Shown piece after piece: positions 28,230-37,069 of a stretch of 48,741 nt of DNA. Both the position numbers and the translations under genes were made by a program. Source of the DNA: Microbulbifer litoralis (lineage in GTDB: Bacteria > Pseudomonadota > Gammaproteobacteria > Pseudomonadales > Cellvibrionaceae). The stretch is taken from the NCBI RefSeq assembly GCF_023634065.1, contig NZ_JALKCV010000020.1:1-48741 (forward strand), in the 5' to 3' direction. Numbering within the stretch: the stretch's first letter is position 1; each line of letters starts with the position of its first letter. The notes under the pieces are model-generated. The model did not search any database, had not been told where the DNA came from, and saw only the letters and a program-made list of their open reading frames with translations.

Positions 28230-29492
28230 TCAACGCGATTCCACATTCAGCGGTTCTCCATCTAATTTCAACTGAGACAAGTCGGAGACAATCAGCTGCT
28301 CGCCGACGTCCAGCCCCGCCAATACTTCGATGTACTGACCCGCCAAGCGGCCGAACTCCACTTCTTTGGGATTCGCCTTGTTGGATCCCGCTGCCAAAGC
28401 GTACACCCGAGCCTTGGAGGTACCATTGACCCCCGCAGGCCTGCGCACGTATCGCACCTCGTTCAAACGGTCTCCGATGATGGTGCCATCAACACTGAGG
28501 TTGGGCCGAGCGCTGGTACCAACCATACTGGGCAGCGCGATCTCGATTTCGACTGTGTTGTTGGCCACAATCGGCTCGATGCGTGTGACCTTCCCGTTGA
28601 GCTTCTCACGACGGGTGTCGATGATGGCCCTGTTGCCAAGATGCACCGACTGTGCCTGGCCCTGCGGTACACGGATCAAAGCGATCAGCTCCGTGGCGCT
28701 ACCTACCAATGCGACCTCTCCGCCCGGCGACAGACTCTGCCCTACTTCCACCCACAACTTCTGTAGCACGCCGCTCATTCCCGCTTTCACTGTCAGGCGG
28801 TTCAGCTGTTCTTGTGCAAGTTGCAGATTGGCTTTCATCTGCCGGACCTGGTCCTCCTGGATCTCGAGGGATTCGCGCTGAAGTTGCTCAAGTTGTTCAA
28901 TGCCAGCGTTGCTTAGGGCGATACGTTCCTTGAGCCGACGCTCGTTCTGTACAGTCTTCTCAAACGTCATGCGTGACACAATGCCACTTTTGATTAGCTT
29001 CTCTTCAGCTTGACGCTGTACCTTGGCGATGGCGAGTTCCGAAGCCAGTTCGGCCAAATCACTGTGCTCCCGAAGTTTTTCACGTTGGTAAGTCAGTCTC
29101 AGCTGGCGCAAGGTCGACTCGGCCTCATTGACTTCCTGCTTCGCGGTCTGGAAAGCTTTGATCAGGTCGGGATCCTCTAACCGTACGATCACACTATCTG
29201 CAGTAACTTCAGCGCCAGGCTTTAGCACGATCTCCTTCACAGTGGCCTGCGATGGTGATGTGAGCAGTTGTTGTTTGTCTGAGACCAGTTCGCCATAGCC
29301 CTCGACGGTGACGTCCAGGCTACCTTTCTTCACGGTGTCAATCAGCAGGTTCCGCTCGCTGACCGCGACAGCATTCCCTGACATCAAGGCGATAGACACT
29401 GCCAGCACTGCAACGGAACCGACTGCAATACCGATCAGCTTGCCTCTTGAATGCAAGAGCGGTGTCGTGATTTTCGGCTTTTGCACGTCCAT
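28230..29492 (-). CDS. periplasmic adaptor (HlyD/MacA family)
   Basis: A 420-residue membrane-fusion protein linking an inner-membrane exporter to an outer-membrane channel. One N-terminal TM helix (LIGIAVGSVAVLAVSIALMSG) is followed by a lipoyl half-motif (VTVEGYGELVSDKQQLLTSPS), then a long alpha-hairpin coiled coil at about 100-215. The second lipoyl half comes next (LTVKAGMSGVLQKLWVEVGQSLSPGGEVALVG), then beta-barrel and membrane-proximal domains to the end. It is the last gene of the NRPS operon, 30 bp after the six-TM gene. The natural partner is the MacB-like ATPase/permease pair upstream; no TolC homologue is in the window. AAGGA lies eight bases before the ATG. Confidence 0.88.
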   Translation of the reverse strand: MDVQKPKITTPLLHSRGKLIGIAVGSVAVLAVSIALMSGNAVAVSERNLLIDTVKKGSLDVTVEGYGELVSDKQQLLTSPSQATVKEIVLKPGAEVTADSVIVRLEDPDLIKAFQTAKQEVNEAESTLRQLRLTYQREKLREHSDLAELASELAIAKVQRQAEEKLIKSGIVSRMTFEKTVQNERRLKERIALSNAGIEQLEQLQRESLEIQEDQVRQMKANLQLAQEQLNRLTVKAGMSGVLQKLWVEVGQSLSPGGEVALVGSATELIALIRVPQGQAQSVHLGNRAIIDTRREKLNGKVTRIEPIVANNTVEIEIALPSMVGTSARPNLSVDGTIIGDRLNEVRYVRRPAGVNGTSKARVYALAAGSNKANPKEVEFGRLAGQYIEVLAGLDVGEQLIVSDLSQLKLDGEPLNVESR

Positions 29493-29522
29493 CGTATATG
29501 TCCTTAATCCTATTGCTGAATA

Positions 29523-30482
29523 TCACTGGGCTTCGTTACTGCTCGTGACGGAGGTCGGCGTGGACGCCTTGTACCCGGATAGTAAAGCGCCCCTGGGCGC
29601 CATCGCCTGCAGGCGTCCGGCGATCTCGCTGACGCCAACGATAGCGTGAAAGATATTGGGTAGGCGTGTGGTGGCGTTATTCAGCGATTTCACGTAACCA
29701 AAGCAGGCTATCAGCATGCCGGCAGTTACTGCGTCAATCGTATTTGCGACGAGAGCGGAAAAACAAAACACTGCCACGCCCATAAGTTCAAAGGCGCCAG
29801 AGCTGAACGCCTCGTAATCGGAGAGCTTCACCTTGATCCTCGCGATGCTGTTGAAGTGGTTGGCAATACGCTGATGGTTACCGGACTCGATTTCCTGTAC
29901 CTTCTTTTCACGCTGGTTGTTTCGCTGTGTGAAGAGGGCTTTCACCCGCGAGCGTGTACTGATCCAAATTAGCTGGCTCACAACCATGGAGAAAAATGCC
30001 GCCAGACAGATGCGCCAGTCGAAATACGCCAGCATCGCCATTGCGCCGATAATCTCGACAAATGACTTGACTATGACAAACAAGCCTCTCTCGAAAAAGC
30101 CGAGGATTTCGTCGCACAGGGCCGTGCGTTCGGAAGTCTCCGACAGCGAACTTTTAGCGCGTTGCTGATGTATAACCGTCTCGATGGACAAGCGCGCCCG
30201 AATTCGTGCGTAAGTGCGGTCGTCGTAGCCCATTCGTGTGGTGGTTATACAGACATGAGCGAGCGCTACGCAAATGTAAACCTTCAAGTTGCTATAGTCG
30301 CCAGCTATAAGGCCGTCGACCGTGCGACCGATCAGGTACGGTTGGGCGATGAGGATTAGGTTCTCAATCACCACCAGACAAAAAGTACCCAAGATTGACC
30401 ATTTGAATCGGGTAAAAATGCCCCACAGAGAGTAGTCGGTATCAAAGTGCGCGACGTTCTGATCCATTGCGGGCTCTTTCAT
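29523..30482 (-). CDS. ABC transporter six-TM domain protein without ATPase domain
   Basis: A 319-residue membrane protein resembling only the transmembrane half of a type IV ABC exporter. Helices include WSILGTFCLVVIENLILIAQPYLIGRTVDGLI and FVIVKSFVEIIGAMAMLAYFDWRICLAAFFSMVVSQLIW. The DYEAFSSGAFELMGVAVFCFSALVAN stretch belongs to the same fold. No Walker A, signature or Walker B follows; the C terminus is a short Ser/Thr-rich tail. It matches the stand-alone six-TM domain family often found in peptide clusters. It might borrow an ATPase or act as an immunity or scaffold protein; neither is shown. Its ATG overlaps the preceding dioxygenase stop (ATGA). A second ATG five codons in (MDQN) has a comparable ribosome site. 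Confidence 0.8.
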   Translation of the reverse strand: MKEPAMDQNVAHFDTDYSLWGIFTRFKWSILGTFCLVVIENLILIAQPYLIGRTVDGLIAGDYSNLKVYICVALAHVCITTTRMGYDDRTYARIRARLSIETVIHQQRAKSSLSETSERTALCDEILGFFERGLFVIVKSFVEIIGAMAMLAYFDWRICLAAFFSMVVSQLIWISTRSRVKALFTQRNNQREKKVQEIESGNHQRIANHFNSIARIKVKLSDYEAFSSGAFELMGVAVFCFSALVANTIDAVTAGMLIACFGYVKSLNNATTRLPNIFHAIVGVSEIAGRLQAMAPRGALLSGYKASTPTSVTSSNEAQ

Positions 30483-31516
30483 CCACTCAAGTCATCAACT
30501 GGTTTGGCCGCGACGTCAGCCCAATGTGTAATATCGCTCATGCCGCACAGAATTGAGCGCGCGCCCTGATAGCTTCGACGACCGTGCGTCACCAGGATAT
30601 TGTCGATCATCAGAACATCGCCCTTTTGCCAGGAGAATTCAGTACGCTCTGCCGCATAGGCCTGCTGTAGTTCCCGAATGATCTCCGGTGCGATGTCCTG
30701 CCCATCACCATAGAAAGTCTGGTTGGGGAGTTCATCCGGCTCGAACGATTCCTGCAGGATCTCCTGCGTTTCCACATCTAGTGACAGAACATTGAAGAAG
30801 GCACAGTGGTTGAACCAGCAAGCCTCACCACTCAAGGGGTGGTAGGCGGTGGTGGGGCGGATCTGATGTGTCTTGAGTACGTCATCCTGGTGCCACTCGA
30901 CATTGATGTCGTTGCGGCGGCAGTAATCCTCCACCTGCTCTTTGTGCTCTGTCTGAAAAGCGGTTTGCCAGGTAGTGCCCATGATCTGCCAGAAGCAACG
31001 CGAGTAACGGTAGTGCTTCGACTCGAAGGTTGCGACAATATCGCTTGGGAGGCGTCGGTAGATTTTGCGCGCATCGGCCAGCGGGGTGGCGCCTCCTGCC
31101 GACGAGGGCTGCTCACAGTAAAAGAAAATCTTTCGAGGGAACGATTTGTTGTATGACTGCTCCGAGTGTTGGACGATCTCCTTGTCCGCGGGATGGTCAG
31201 TGGATGTGTAGATATTCTTGTACACCGCATGGCGAGGTGAAGATCGTTCGCTGTAGAACAGTGCGTCGGACGACACTCGAGAGATGAACTCGTCGAATGT
31301 CGCTGGTGTGGAGATGTCAAAGCCACGAAACAGGATAGCGCCATGTCGTGTCAGCAACTGTTCGATATTTGCTTTCTGCTCAACGGCGAGTGCCAGTAGG
31401 TCTGCGCCCTGCCCCGTCGAGGGTTGTACCACTAATGGCAAGGGTTGCAACTGGTCGAAGATACTCAATTCACAACCTTTCAAGCGAATTTCGTCGGTGT
31501 GGTTCAAGTCAAACAT
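30479..31516 (-). CDS. TauD/TfdA-like Fe(II)/2-oxoglutarate dioxygenase, SyrP/clavaminate-synthase type (1)
   Basis: A 345-residue non-heme iron dioxygenase, most likely hydroxylating an amino acid bound to the NRPS or free. Metal ligands appear as H117-x-E119 (QHSEQSY) and H311 (THGRRSY). The HxE rather than HxD motif is the mark of the clavaminate-synthase-like group, which includes NRPS tailoring hydroxylases. ILFRGFDI and GGATPLADARKIYRRLP are shared family blocks. The FNVLSLDVE region differs from the sister gene next door (31535), so the two probably act on different residues or positions rather than being recent copies. GGGA seven bases before the ATG. Tight operon position with the NRPS exporter genes. 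Confidence 0.88.
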   Translation of the reverse strand: MFDLNHTDEIRLKGCELSIFDQLQPLPLVVQPSTGQGADLLALAVEQKANIEQLLTRHGAILFRGFDISTPATFDEFISRVSSDALFYSERSSPRHAVYKNIYTSTDHPADKEIVQHSEQSYNKSFPRKIFFYCEQPSSAGGATPLADARKIYRRLPSDIVATFESKHYRYSRCFWQIMGTTWQTAFQTEHKEQVEDYCRRNDINVEWHQDDVLKTHQIRPTTAYHPLSGEACWFNHCAFFNVLSLDVETQEILQESFEPDELPNQTFYGDGQDIAPEIIRELQQAYAAERTEFSWQKGDVLMIDNILVTHGRRSYQGARSILCGMSDITHWADVAAKPVDDLSG

Positions 31517-31534
31517 ATCCGTGTCCCTGGCAGA

Positions 31535-32560
31535 TCAAAGGTCGTTGTTGGTGTAGAGTTCAGCCATCGCTACACAGACCTTACGCGGTCCCTTGAACGG
31601 TGAACGGCCGTGGGTAAGCAGGAAATTGTCGACGAGTAATAAGTCGCCCTGCTCCCAGGGAAAGCGTACGGAGTGCTCTTCGTAGATCCCACGGATGGTC
31701 TGTACCACCGAGTCTTCAATTGGCGTGCCATCGCCGTAATAGGCGTTGCGCGGCATGCCTTCCTCGCCAAACTCTTCCACCAGGAACTCGCGGACGTCCC
31801 CGGGCATGTTGGAGCTGTGGAACAGGTGAGCATGATTGAACCATACTGTGTCACCGGTAATCGGGTGTGTAGCGACGGTCTGGCGTATTGCACGGGTGCG
31901 CAGCACGTCGTCCGGTAGCCACTCAAAACTGGTGCCACTCTGGGTGAGGTAGTCTTCTGCTTCGCCCCGGGTTTCGACCTGGAAAGCCTCTCGCCAATCC
32001 ATATCGACACCCAAGCCGTAGTTGCGTACATACATCACTTTTTTTTCGATGAAACGACGCTTGATATCCTCTGGAATAGCTTGTATCACCTTGCGGTCGT
32101 CGGCTAACGGTGTGTAGCCGCCCTCCTCGGCCACCAACTCGCTGCAGAAGTAAAGCTTGCAGGGCCAGTGATGGGAATAGGACATCTCGTGGTGCATGGG
32201 AATGGATTCTTCGGCAGCGTACTCGGTTGACGAATATACTTTGTCTCCCAATTGCACCCGCGACGCACCGCGTTCAATATAGCCCAGCAGCTCACCTGCA
32301 TGGGCCACGGCTACATGGTTCAGTTTGTCGGCGGAGTCGATGCCAAAGCCCCTGAAGAGCAGCGCGCCGAATTGGTATAGCGCACGGTCCACGTCATTGC
32401 GGTGTGCCGCGATCCATTTATCCAAAGCTTGTCCGGGAGTATGTGCATGTACATGTAATGGCAGCTTTTCCTCGCCATAATCCACGCCCTGGGGCATAGA
32501 CCGTACGAAGGCCTCGTTATCATACTGCTGCTGCAATGCGGTATTGTCGCTCTGGTTCAT
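31535..32560 (-). CDS. TauD/TfdA-like Fe(II)/2-oxoglutarate dioxygenase, SyrP/clavaminate-synthase type (2)
   Basis: A 341-residue dioxygenase with ligands H123-x-E125 (MHHEMSY) and H317 (THGRSPF). The HHEMSYSHHWPCKLYFCS block followed by GGYTPLADDRK is very like SyrP, which beta-hydroxylates carrier-bound aspartate in syringomycin synthesis. The nearby DTVWFNHAHLFH segment is also conserved. It lies 18 bp upstream of the first dioxygenase gene and 9 bp downstream of the permease gene. The residue it hydroxylates cannot be deduced, since none of the three visible A domains is predicted to load Asp; the target may be loaded by the upstream NRPS outside the window. Confidence 0.88.
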   Translation of the reverse strand: MNQSDNTALQQQYDNEAFVRSMPQGVDYGEEKLPLHVHAHTPGQALDKWIAAHRNDVDRALYQFGALLFRGFGIDSADKLNHVAVAHAGELLGYIERGASRVQLGDKVYSSTEYAAEESIPMHHEMSYSHHWPCKLYFCSELVAEEGGYTPLADDRKVIQAIPEDIKRRFIEKKVMYVRNYGLGVDMDWREAFQVETRGEAEDYLTQSGTSFEWLPDDVLRTRAIRQTVATHPITGDTVWFNHAHLFHSSNMPGDVREFLVEEFGEEGMPRNAYYGDGTPIEDSVVQTIRGIYEEHSVRFPWEQGDLLLVDNFLLTHGRSPFKGPRKVCVAMAELYTNNDL

Positions 32561-32569
32561 TCCGTTCCC

Positions 32570-34984
32570 CTACTCATTGCGTAAGACGAAGGCCGGTGAC
32601 TGGGAAAACAGTGCCCGCATCGGGAGGTAGCAGGCATTGACCGCGATGACAAACACAATCGCCAAGTTGATCGCAAACACGGCCACCAGTTCGGTACTGA
32701 CATACGGTGCTATCAGTTCCATTTTGTAAACGTATACCGTGGCCAGTAGTACCAGCTGTATCAATACACCAATGCTGATCGGCAGAAGATTCTGGCGTAC
32801 GATCAGCTTCAGTAACTGGTTCTTCTTGGCTCCAATGGCCATTCGCGTACCCAGCTCGAACCGACGCTGTCGGACCGAGTTGTTGACGATTCCATAGATA
32901 CCCAGGCCCGACAACAATACGATGAGTACAGTGAGCGCGGCGGAAATCGATAGTGTGGCGACCTGCTTGAACAAGGCCAGGCGGTAGGCGTTGCGCAGTG
33001 GCTCATACTCGTTGACGATCAGGTTGCCAGTGGTTTCCTTCAAGCGGTTGACAATGGTTTCGCGACCGATCGGGCTGTCTGTCTTAAGCAGGAAATAGCT
33101 GGAGTCCAGCCCGATGGGCGTGTAGACACGGGGGATGCCGGCCTCCTCGTTAGGGAGCGCGATGCCGGTGACCACACCGATTACTTCATAGGGCTCGCCG
33201 GTACCGGTGGAGAGGCGTGTCCGTAACGGGTCCCCGCCCAGTTCCTTGGCGAAGTTCTCGTCAATTATCATCCGGCGGCTGCCTGCACGAATGTCCTGCG
33301 CGGTGAAATTGCGGCCAGACACCAGGCGCTGCTGAATCATCCCAAAGTAGTCCTGGTCGATGGACTTGCGCAGCGGTACATAGGGTTTCCCGTTGGTAGC
33401 ATTGGTCAGTGCCATTTTTGAGAAGCTGGCCAGAGGTGAACCCGATTGGCTGATCGCCTCGCTCCCTGGCAGCGACGCCAGTGAGACTCGCACCGCTTCC
33501 AGCGTAGCCGCTTTCTGCTCGTTGGTCTGGTCGCTTTGGCTGGTGTCATCCAACAGGAGTCGCGCCACACCTTCGACCTTGAAACCCATATCGGTGTCAA
33601 TGATGCGCTTGGCGTTCAGTGATAGGGTGATGTTACAGAAGATCAGGAATGACGCGATCGCCACCTGAGTGCCAATCAAGATCTGCTGTTTGCGCTTGGA
33701 CAGATGCAGGCCTCCGCCTTTACTGCCGCTCTGCACCATACCGGCCAGGTTGTTATAGTTGACGGCACTGGTGCTGAGCCAGGTTAAGATCAGAGACAGC
33801 ATCAGGCAGATCAGTACCGCTGCCAGCACGGTGACGCCGTTAAGGGTTAGTTCGTCCACACGCGGTAGTACAGTAGCCATGTTGGTCTGCAGCACCTTGA
33901 AGCCCAGCACCGCGATGACGAGGGCGATGAGAGTGGATACGACGATCAGCAGTCCGATTTCGGCCAGTTTACCAGCGAACAGTTGGCGCATGCGTGCACC
34001 CACCGAAGCCTGAATGGCCATGGATTTTTGCTGCTCCGCGGCGCGCGACATCATCAGGCAGGATATGTTAACGCAGCTGATAATGGTGAGACCAATAACA
34101 CCGATCAGCAGCAACACAGCCATATGGGTACTGTCGCCGGTGATGAAGTCGCGCAATGAAGTCATCCTGGCGCGCACGGTCCAACCATTGAAGAATGCCT
34201 TACCGGCCACCTCCTGCTGCCAACGTGAATCGACCAGGCCGGTAAGCAGTTGCTCGGCCTGGCTGGGAGAAGTGCCATCACTCAAACGACCCATCCAATA
34301 GATCGCGCCACTGATGCTGCTCCAACTGGTGCGACGATAGTCGTCACTGGGATTAAAATCCCATGGCAGCCAGATGTCCGTATTTCGACCAATCTCGGAC
34401 AATTGTGGCTCGTGGAATGTTCTGGCGGTGACGCCGACGATACTATAGACCCTGCCATCGATGTCGATCTTTCGCTCGAGAATGTCCGGGTCACTGCTGA
34501 ACTGATCATGCCAGGCCTCATAGCTGAGAACTGCACTTGGAGCGAAGCGGTTGAGTTCTTCGCGGTCGTCCAACGGTCGACCTAGCTGCATGGGGACGTC
34601 GAGTAACTTGAACAGGCCAGGACTGGAATAGGTACTGTTGACTGCCGGCTGGCTGGGCAAGGAAGTGATGATGTCCTGCGAATAGTACATCGTGGCGGTG
34701 TTACTGAATACACCCTGCTTATCGTCCTGGTACAGCAGCGCCGGATAGGCGTAGGCCTCGCCCTGGACATCGCCGTCCGTGTCAACGAACTGATTCGTGA
34801 CTACATAAAGTTCGTCCGATTGCTGGTATGGGAGCGGCTCCACTATCAACAGGTAACACAACGTTAGGATACTCAGTAGTGCGCCGATACTGATTCCCAT
34901 GCTGGCAACAATGGAGCCCGACAATAGGGGTTTTCGCAGGATGTTGTGAACAGCGTAACGGAGTATGAAGGCCAGCCGGTTCAT
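32570..34984 (-). CDS. MacB-like ABC transporter permease (double FtsX)
   Basis: An 804-residue permease with duplicated MacB_PCD/FtsX units. TM1 (LSGSIVASMGISIGALLSILTLCYLLIV) is followed by a periplasmic domain, then helices near 290-410 (MAVLLLIGVIGLTIISCVNISCLM and two more). A further helix (ILIGTQVAIASFLIFCNITLSL) opens the second unit, with another periplasmic domain and a last helix group from about residue 690. QRRFELGTRMAIGAKKNQLLKLIVRQ is the coupling region. Unlike E. coli MacB it has no fused ATPase; that is the adjacent gene, which overlaps by ATGA. Together with the HlyD-like adaptor it probably exports the peptide or confers self-protection. Confidence 0.88.
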   Translation of the reverse strand: MNRLAFILRYAVHNILRKPLLSGSIVASMGISIGALLSILTLCYLLIVEPLPYQQSDELYVVTNQFVDTDGDVQGEAYAYPALLYQDDKQGVFSNTATMYYSQDIITSLPSQPAVNSTYSSPGLFKLLDVPMQLGRPLDDREELNRFAPSAVLSYEAWHDQFSSDPDILERKIDIDGRVYSIVGVTARTFHEPQLSEIGRNTDIWLPWDFNPSDDYRRTSWSSISGAIYWMGRLSDGTSPSQAEQLLTGLVDSRWQQEVAGKAFFNGWTVRARMTSLRDFITGDSTHMAVLLLIGVIGLTIISCVNISCLMMSRAAEQQKSMAIQASVGARMRQLFAGKLAEIGLLIVVSTLIALVIAVLGFKVLQTNMATVLPRVDELTLNGVTVLAAVLICLMLSLILTWLSTSAVNYNNLAGMVQSGSKGGGLHLSKRKQQILIGTQVAIASFLIFCNITLSLNAKRIIDTDMGFKVEGVARLLLDDTSQSDQTNEQKAATLEAVRVSLASLPGSEAISQSGSPLASFSKMALTNATNGKPYVPLRKSIDQDYFGMIQQRLVSGRNFTAQDIRAGSRRMIIDENFAKELGGDPLRTRLSTGTGEPYEVIGVVTGIALPNEEAGIPRVYTPIGLDSSYFLLKTDSPIGRETIVNRLKETTGNLIVNEYEPLRNAYRLALFKQVATLSISAALTVLIVLLSGLGIYGIVNNSVRQRRFELGTRMAIGAKKNQLLKLIVRQNLLPISIGVLIQLVLLATVYVYKMELIAPYVSTELVAVFAINLAIVFVIAVNACYLPMRALFSQSPAFVLRNE

Positions 34985-35682
34985 GCTGCAATATCCCGAG
35001 CGATATTACCGTCTTGCAGCTTTAGCTTGACCTTGGCTGCGGCTGCATATTCCGGATCGTGCGTGACCATGCAGATAGTGGCACCTTTGGCATTGAGTGA
35101 CTTCAACAGCTCCATCACGGCGTCACCACTCTTGGAATCCAGATTACCGGTGGGCTCATCGACTAGCAGGATACTGGGCTGGTGCACGATCGCGCGGGCG
35201 ATGGCAACGCGCTGCTGCTGTCCCCCGGACAACTGATTGGGGAAGTGCTGTTTGCGATGCAGCATGTCCACGGTTTCCAGGCTGGTGTTGACCAGATCCT
35301 CAACCTGATTGGTGCTAAAGGACTTGCTGCTGTAGCGCAGCGGCAGAGCCACGTTGTCGAATACGTCTAGCTCATCGATCAAGTTGAACGACTGGAACAC
35401 GAAGCCGATCTTCTCGTTGCGGATGGCGGCACTGCCGTTGTAGTCCAGCGATGATACATCAACGCCGTCGATAAAGTACTGGCCTGAAGTTGGCCGATCC
35501 AGCAAGCCGAGGATCGACAGCAACGTCGATTTGCCGCAGCCCGATGGGCCGGATATCGACATGAAGTCCCCTTTTGCTATCTCCAGACTGATATCGGTGA
35601 GGGCATGAGTCTCGACGAACTTGGTGTCGTAAACCTTGGATACCTTGTTTAGGTGAATGGGATAATTGTGCATAACTTTCAT
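34981..35682 (-). CDS. ABC transporter ATP-binding protein (MacB/LolD type)
   Basis: A 233-residue ATPase with Walker A GPSGCGKST (45-53), Q-loop FVFQSFNLIDEL, signature LSGGQQQRVAIARA, Walker B ILLVDEP and H-loop MVTHD. It pairs with the overlapping double-FtsX permease. The first ATG (MKVM) has AAGGAG only three bases upstream, while an ATG three codons later has it twelve bases upstream, so the exact start is uncertain. It begins 12 bp after the small membrane protein gene. It probably energises export of the NRPS product. Confidence 0.93.
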   Translation of the reverse strand: MKVMHNYPIHLNKVSKVYDTKFVETHALTDISLEIAKGDFMSISGPSGCGKSTLLSILGLLDRPTSGQYFIDGVDVSSLDYNGSAAIRNEKIGFVFQSFNLIDELDVFDNVALPLRYSSKSFSTNQVEDLVNTSLETVDMLHRKQHFPNQLSGGQQQRVAIARAIVHQPSILLVDEPTGNLDSKSGDAVMELLKSLNAKGATICMVTHDPEYAAAAKVKLKLQDGNIARDIAA

Positions 35683-35694
35683 GTGCTCCTTGTT

Positions 35695-36009
35695 TTAGAT
35701 ACCGTTGATGGTTTTGCTCATGCCCATGACAAGGAGCGATACCAGCAACATAGCCATCAGCCCTCCGATGGGAAGTGCGGTCACAGCTTCGCCCACACCT
35801 CGTAGCGGCAGTTGCAGATTGGAAAGAAAAGTGAATTTGTCGGGTTTCACGGCGATAGTGGTCGCTGTTGCCGATAACGTGGTTCCCAGCAGGACCCACC
35901 TGCGCAGATTGCGCCGACGAAACGCGTCATCCAGCACATTGCGGGTGAAAGCATCGCCCTCCAGATGTCGCTTATAGCTGAGCAGCTGTTCCAGGCTAGG
36001 TCCTGTCAT
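35695..36009 (-). CDS. small membrane protein, possible anti-sigma factor
   Basis: A 104-residue protein of unknown family. The first 36 residues are charged and soluble (FTRNVLDDAFRRRNLRR). Then come two hydrophobic segments, WVLLGTTLSATATTIAV and LPIGGLMAMLLVSLLVMGM. Its start codon overlaps the stop of the ECF sigma gene (ATGA), the usual place for a cognate anti-sigma factor. A short cytoplasmic N terminus plus membrane anchor fits that role. No zinc-binding HxxxCxxC motif is present, so a ZAS-type anti-sigma is excluded. The function is inferred from position only. Confidence 0.55.
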   Translation of the reverse strand: MTGPSLEQLLSYKRHLEGDAFTRNVLDDAFRRRNLRRWVLLGTTLSATATTIAVKPDKFTFLSNLQLPLRGVGEAVTALPIGGLMAMLLVSLLVMGMSKTINGI

Positions 36010-36554
36010 AGGGCCATCTCCTCAGTATCCAGTAGGGTTGCAAGCTTTTTCCTGGCCCGGTTGATATGCGACTTGATAGTGCCCAGTGGCATGCCAGTGA
36101 CATCGGCGATCTCGAAATGCGTCATGCCGGCCGAGAATGCCAGGGTGATCGTCAGCCGTTCCTTGAGGCTTAGATACATCATCATCTGCTCCACCAGAAT
36201 GTCGTTCATCGCCGTATGTGCTACCGCCATCGCCTCAGGAATCTGGTCATGATCAACGAACTCCAGTCGTGAGTTGGAAGTCACATGGCGCAGGAATATG
36301 CGGTACGCCACGGTGTGCAGCCAAGTCCCCAGGCTGGAGTCGCCACGAAAGCTTTTTAACCCGGCTAACATGCGGATGAATGTTTCCTGGGCGATGTCAT
36401 CCGCGAGTGCGTGATCTCCAGCGGACAATCGCCGCAGGAATTGCCGGACAGTTGACTGGTAGCGCTTGACCAGATCCCCGGCCGCAGCTGAATCACCGGC
36501 CAGGTAGCGTGCTATCAGTTCGTTATCGCTCGTAGGCATCAGCACTCTGGTCAT
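36006..36554 (-). CDS. ECF RNA polymerase sigma factor
   Basis: A 182-residue sigma-70 family member with only regions 2 and 4. Region 2 covers about residues 20-95 (LVKRYQSTVRQFLRRL ... DDIAQETFIRMLAGLKSFRGDSSLGTWLHTVAYRIFLRH). Region 4 is at about 120-175 with the helix-turn-helix FEIADVTGMPLGTIKSHINRARKKL. It lies within the NRPS operon, overlapped by a small membrane protein gene and followed by the export genes, so it may direct transcription of the cluster in response to an envelope signal. An in-frame ATG five codons later (MPTSD) is an alternative start. Its own promoter specificity cannot be read here. Confidence 0.9.
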   Translation of the reverse strand: MTRVLMPTSDNELIARYLAGDSAAAGDLVKRYQSTVRQFLRRLSAGDHALADDIAQETFIRMLAGLKSFRGDSSLGTWLHTVAYRIFLRHVTSNSRLEFVDHDQIPEAMAVAHTAMNDILVEQMMMYLSLKERLTITLAFSAGMTHFEIADVTGMPLGTIKSHINRARKKLATLLDTEEMAL

Positions 36555-36608
36555 CGCTCGTCGTCAGGGGCATGTAATATTCGCGATGTTGCGGGCGACG
36601 CACCGTCG

Positions 36609-36965
36609 CTAAACGTTGCGTTCTCCCTGGTCCAGTTTCCATACCAACAGGAATCCCAACCCCATGAAGATCGGGAACACGGCCACCGTGACGAATTCTG
36701 TCATCGCGCCGGTGATCAGTCCGGCCGCCGCTGCGGCAATACCGATGGAGATAATGATAATGCCACGTCGCAAGTCGATCCTGTGCGAAGAGCGATTGGT
36801 ATTCATCTGTGCCACCATCTCGGCAGTCAGCGGTGTACCCTGCTCCAGAGCAGTGCGCAATGTACGTTGTACTTCGGTCTGATTGCGGGAATTGAGGATG
36901 GAAAATGTGACAAACATCGCAGCGATGCTCAGTACGCCAATAATGGGGATGTAGATACCGTCCAT
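36609..36965 (-). CDS. DUF6249-like membrane protein
   Basis: A 118-residue protein with an N-terminal TM helix (YIPIIGVLSIAAMFVTFSIL), a central amphipathic region (TEVQRTLRTALEQGTPLTAEMVAQM) and two C-terminal TM helices (GIIIISIGIAAAAAGLITGAM, VTVAVFPIFMGLGFLLVWKL). This is the layout of DUF6249 proteins, which are often encoded next to ECF sigma factors. The role is unknown; being encoded 54 bp before the sigma gene, it may take part in its regulation. The ribosome site GAGAG is moderate. It begins 104 bp after the NRPS stop codon. Confidence 0.68.
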   Translation of the reverse strand: MDGIYIPIIGVLSIAAMFVTFSILNSRNQTEVQRTLRTALEQGTPLTAEMVAQMNTNRSSHRIDLRRGIIIISIGIAAAAAGLITGAMTEFVTVAVFPIFMGLGFLLVWKLDQGERNV

Positions 36966-36989
36966 AATTTTTTGTCTCTCGGTCGATTG

Positions 36990-37035
36990 CCAAACTGGTC
37001 ATGTAACGATTGGAGACAGACCAGGGGCAGTTTGG
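36990..37035. repeat. 8-bp inverted repeat in the NRPS-DUF6249 gap
   Basis: CCAAACTG and CAGTTTGG are spaced by 30 bases inside the only gap over 100 bp in the operon. It could form a stem-loop that stabilises the end of the long NRPS message, or be part of a promoter for the regulatory genes. Symmetry is the only evidence. Confidence 0.35.
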
Positions 37036-37069
37036 ATGCAATTCGAACAGGTTTTTTTTCATGGCCGTC

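Noticed and set aside
28145..28429. Small + strand open frame in the integrase-NRPS spacer
   Set aside because: Most of it overlaps the HlyD-like gene on the other strand, and the translation resembles nothing I know.
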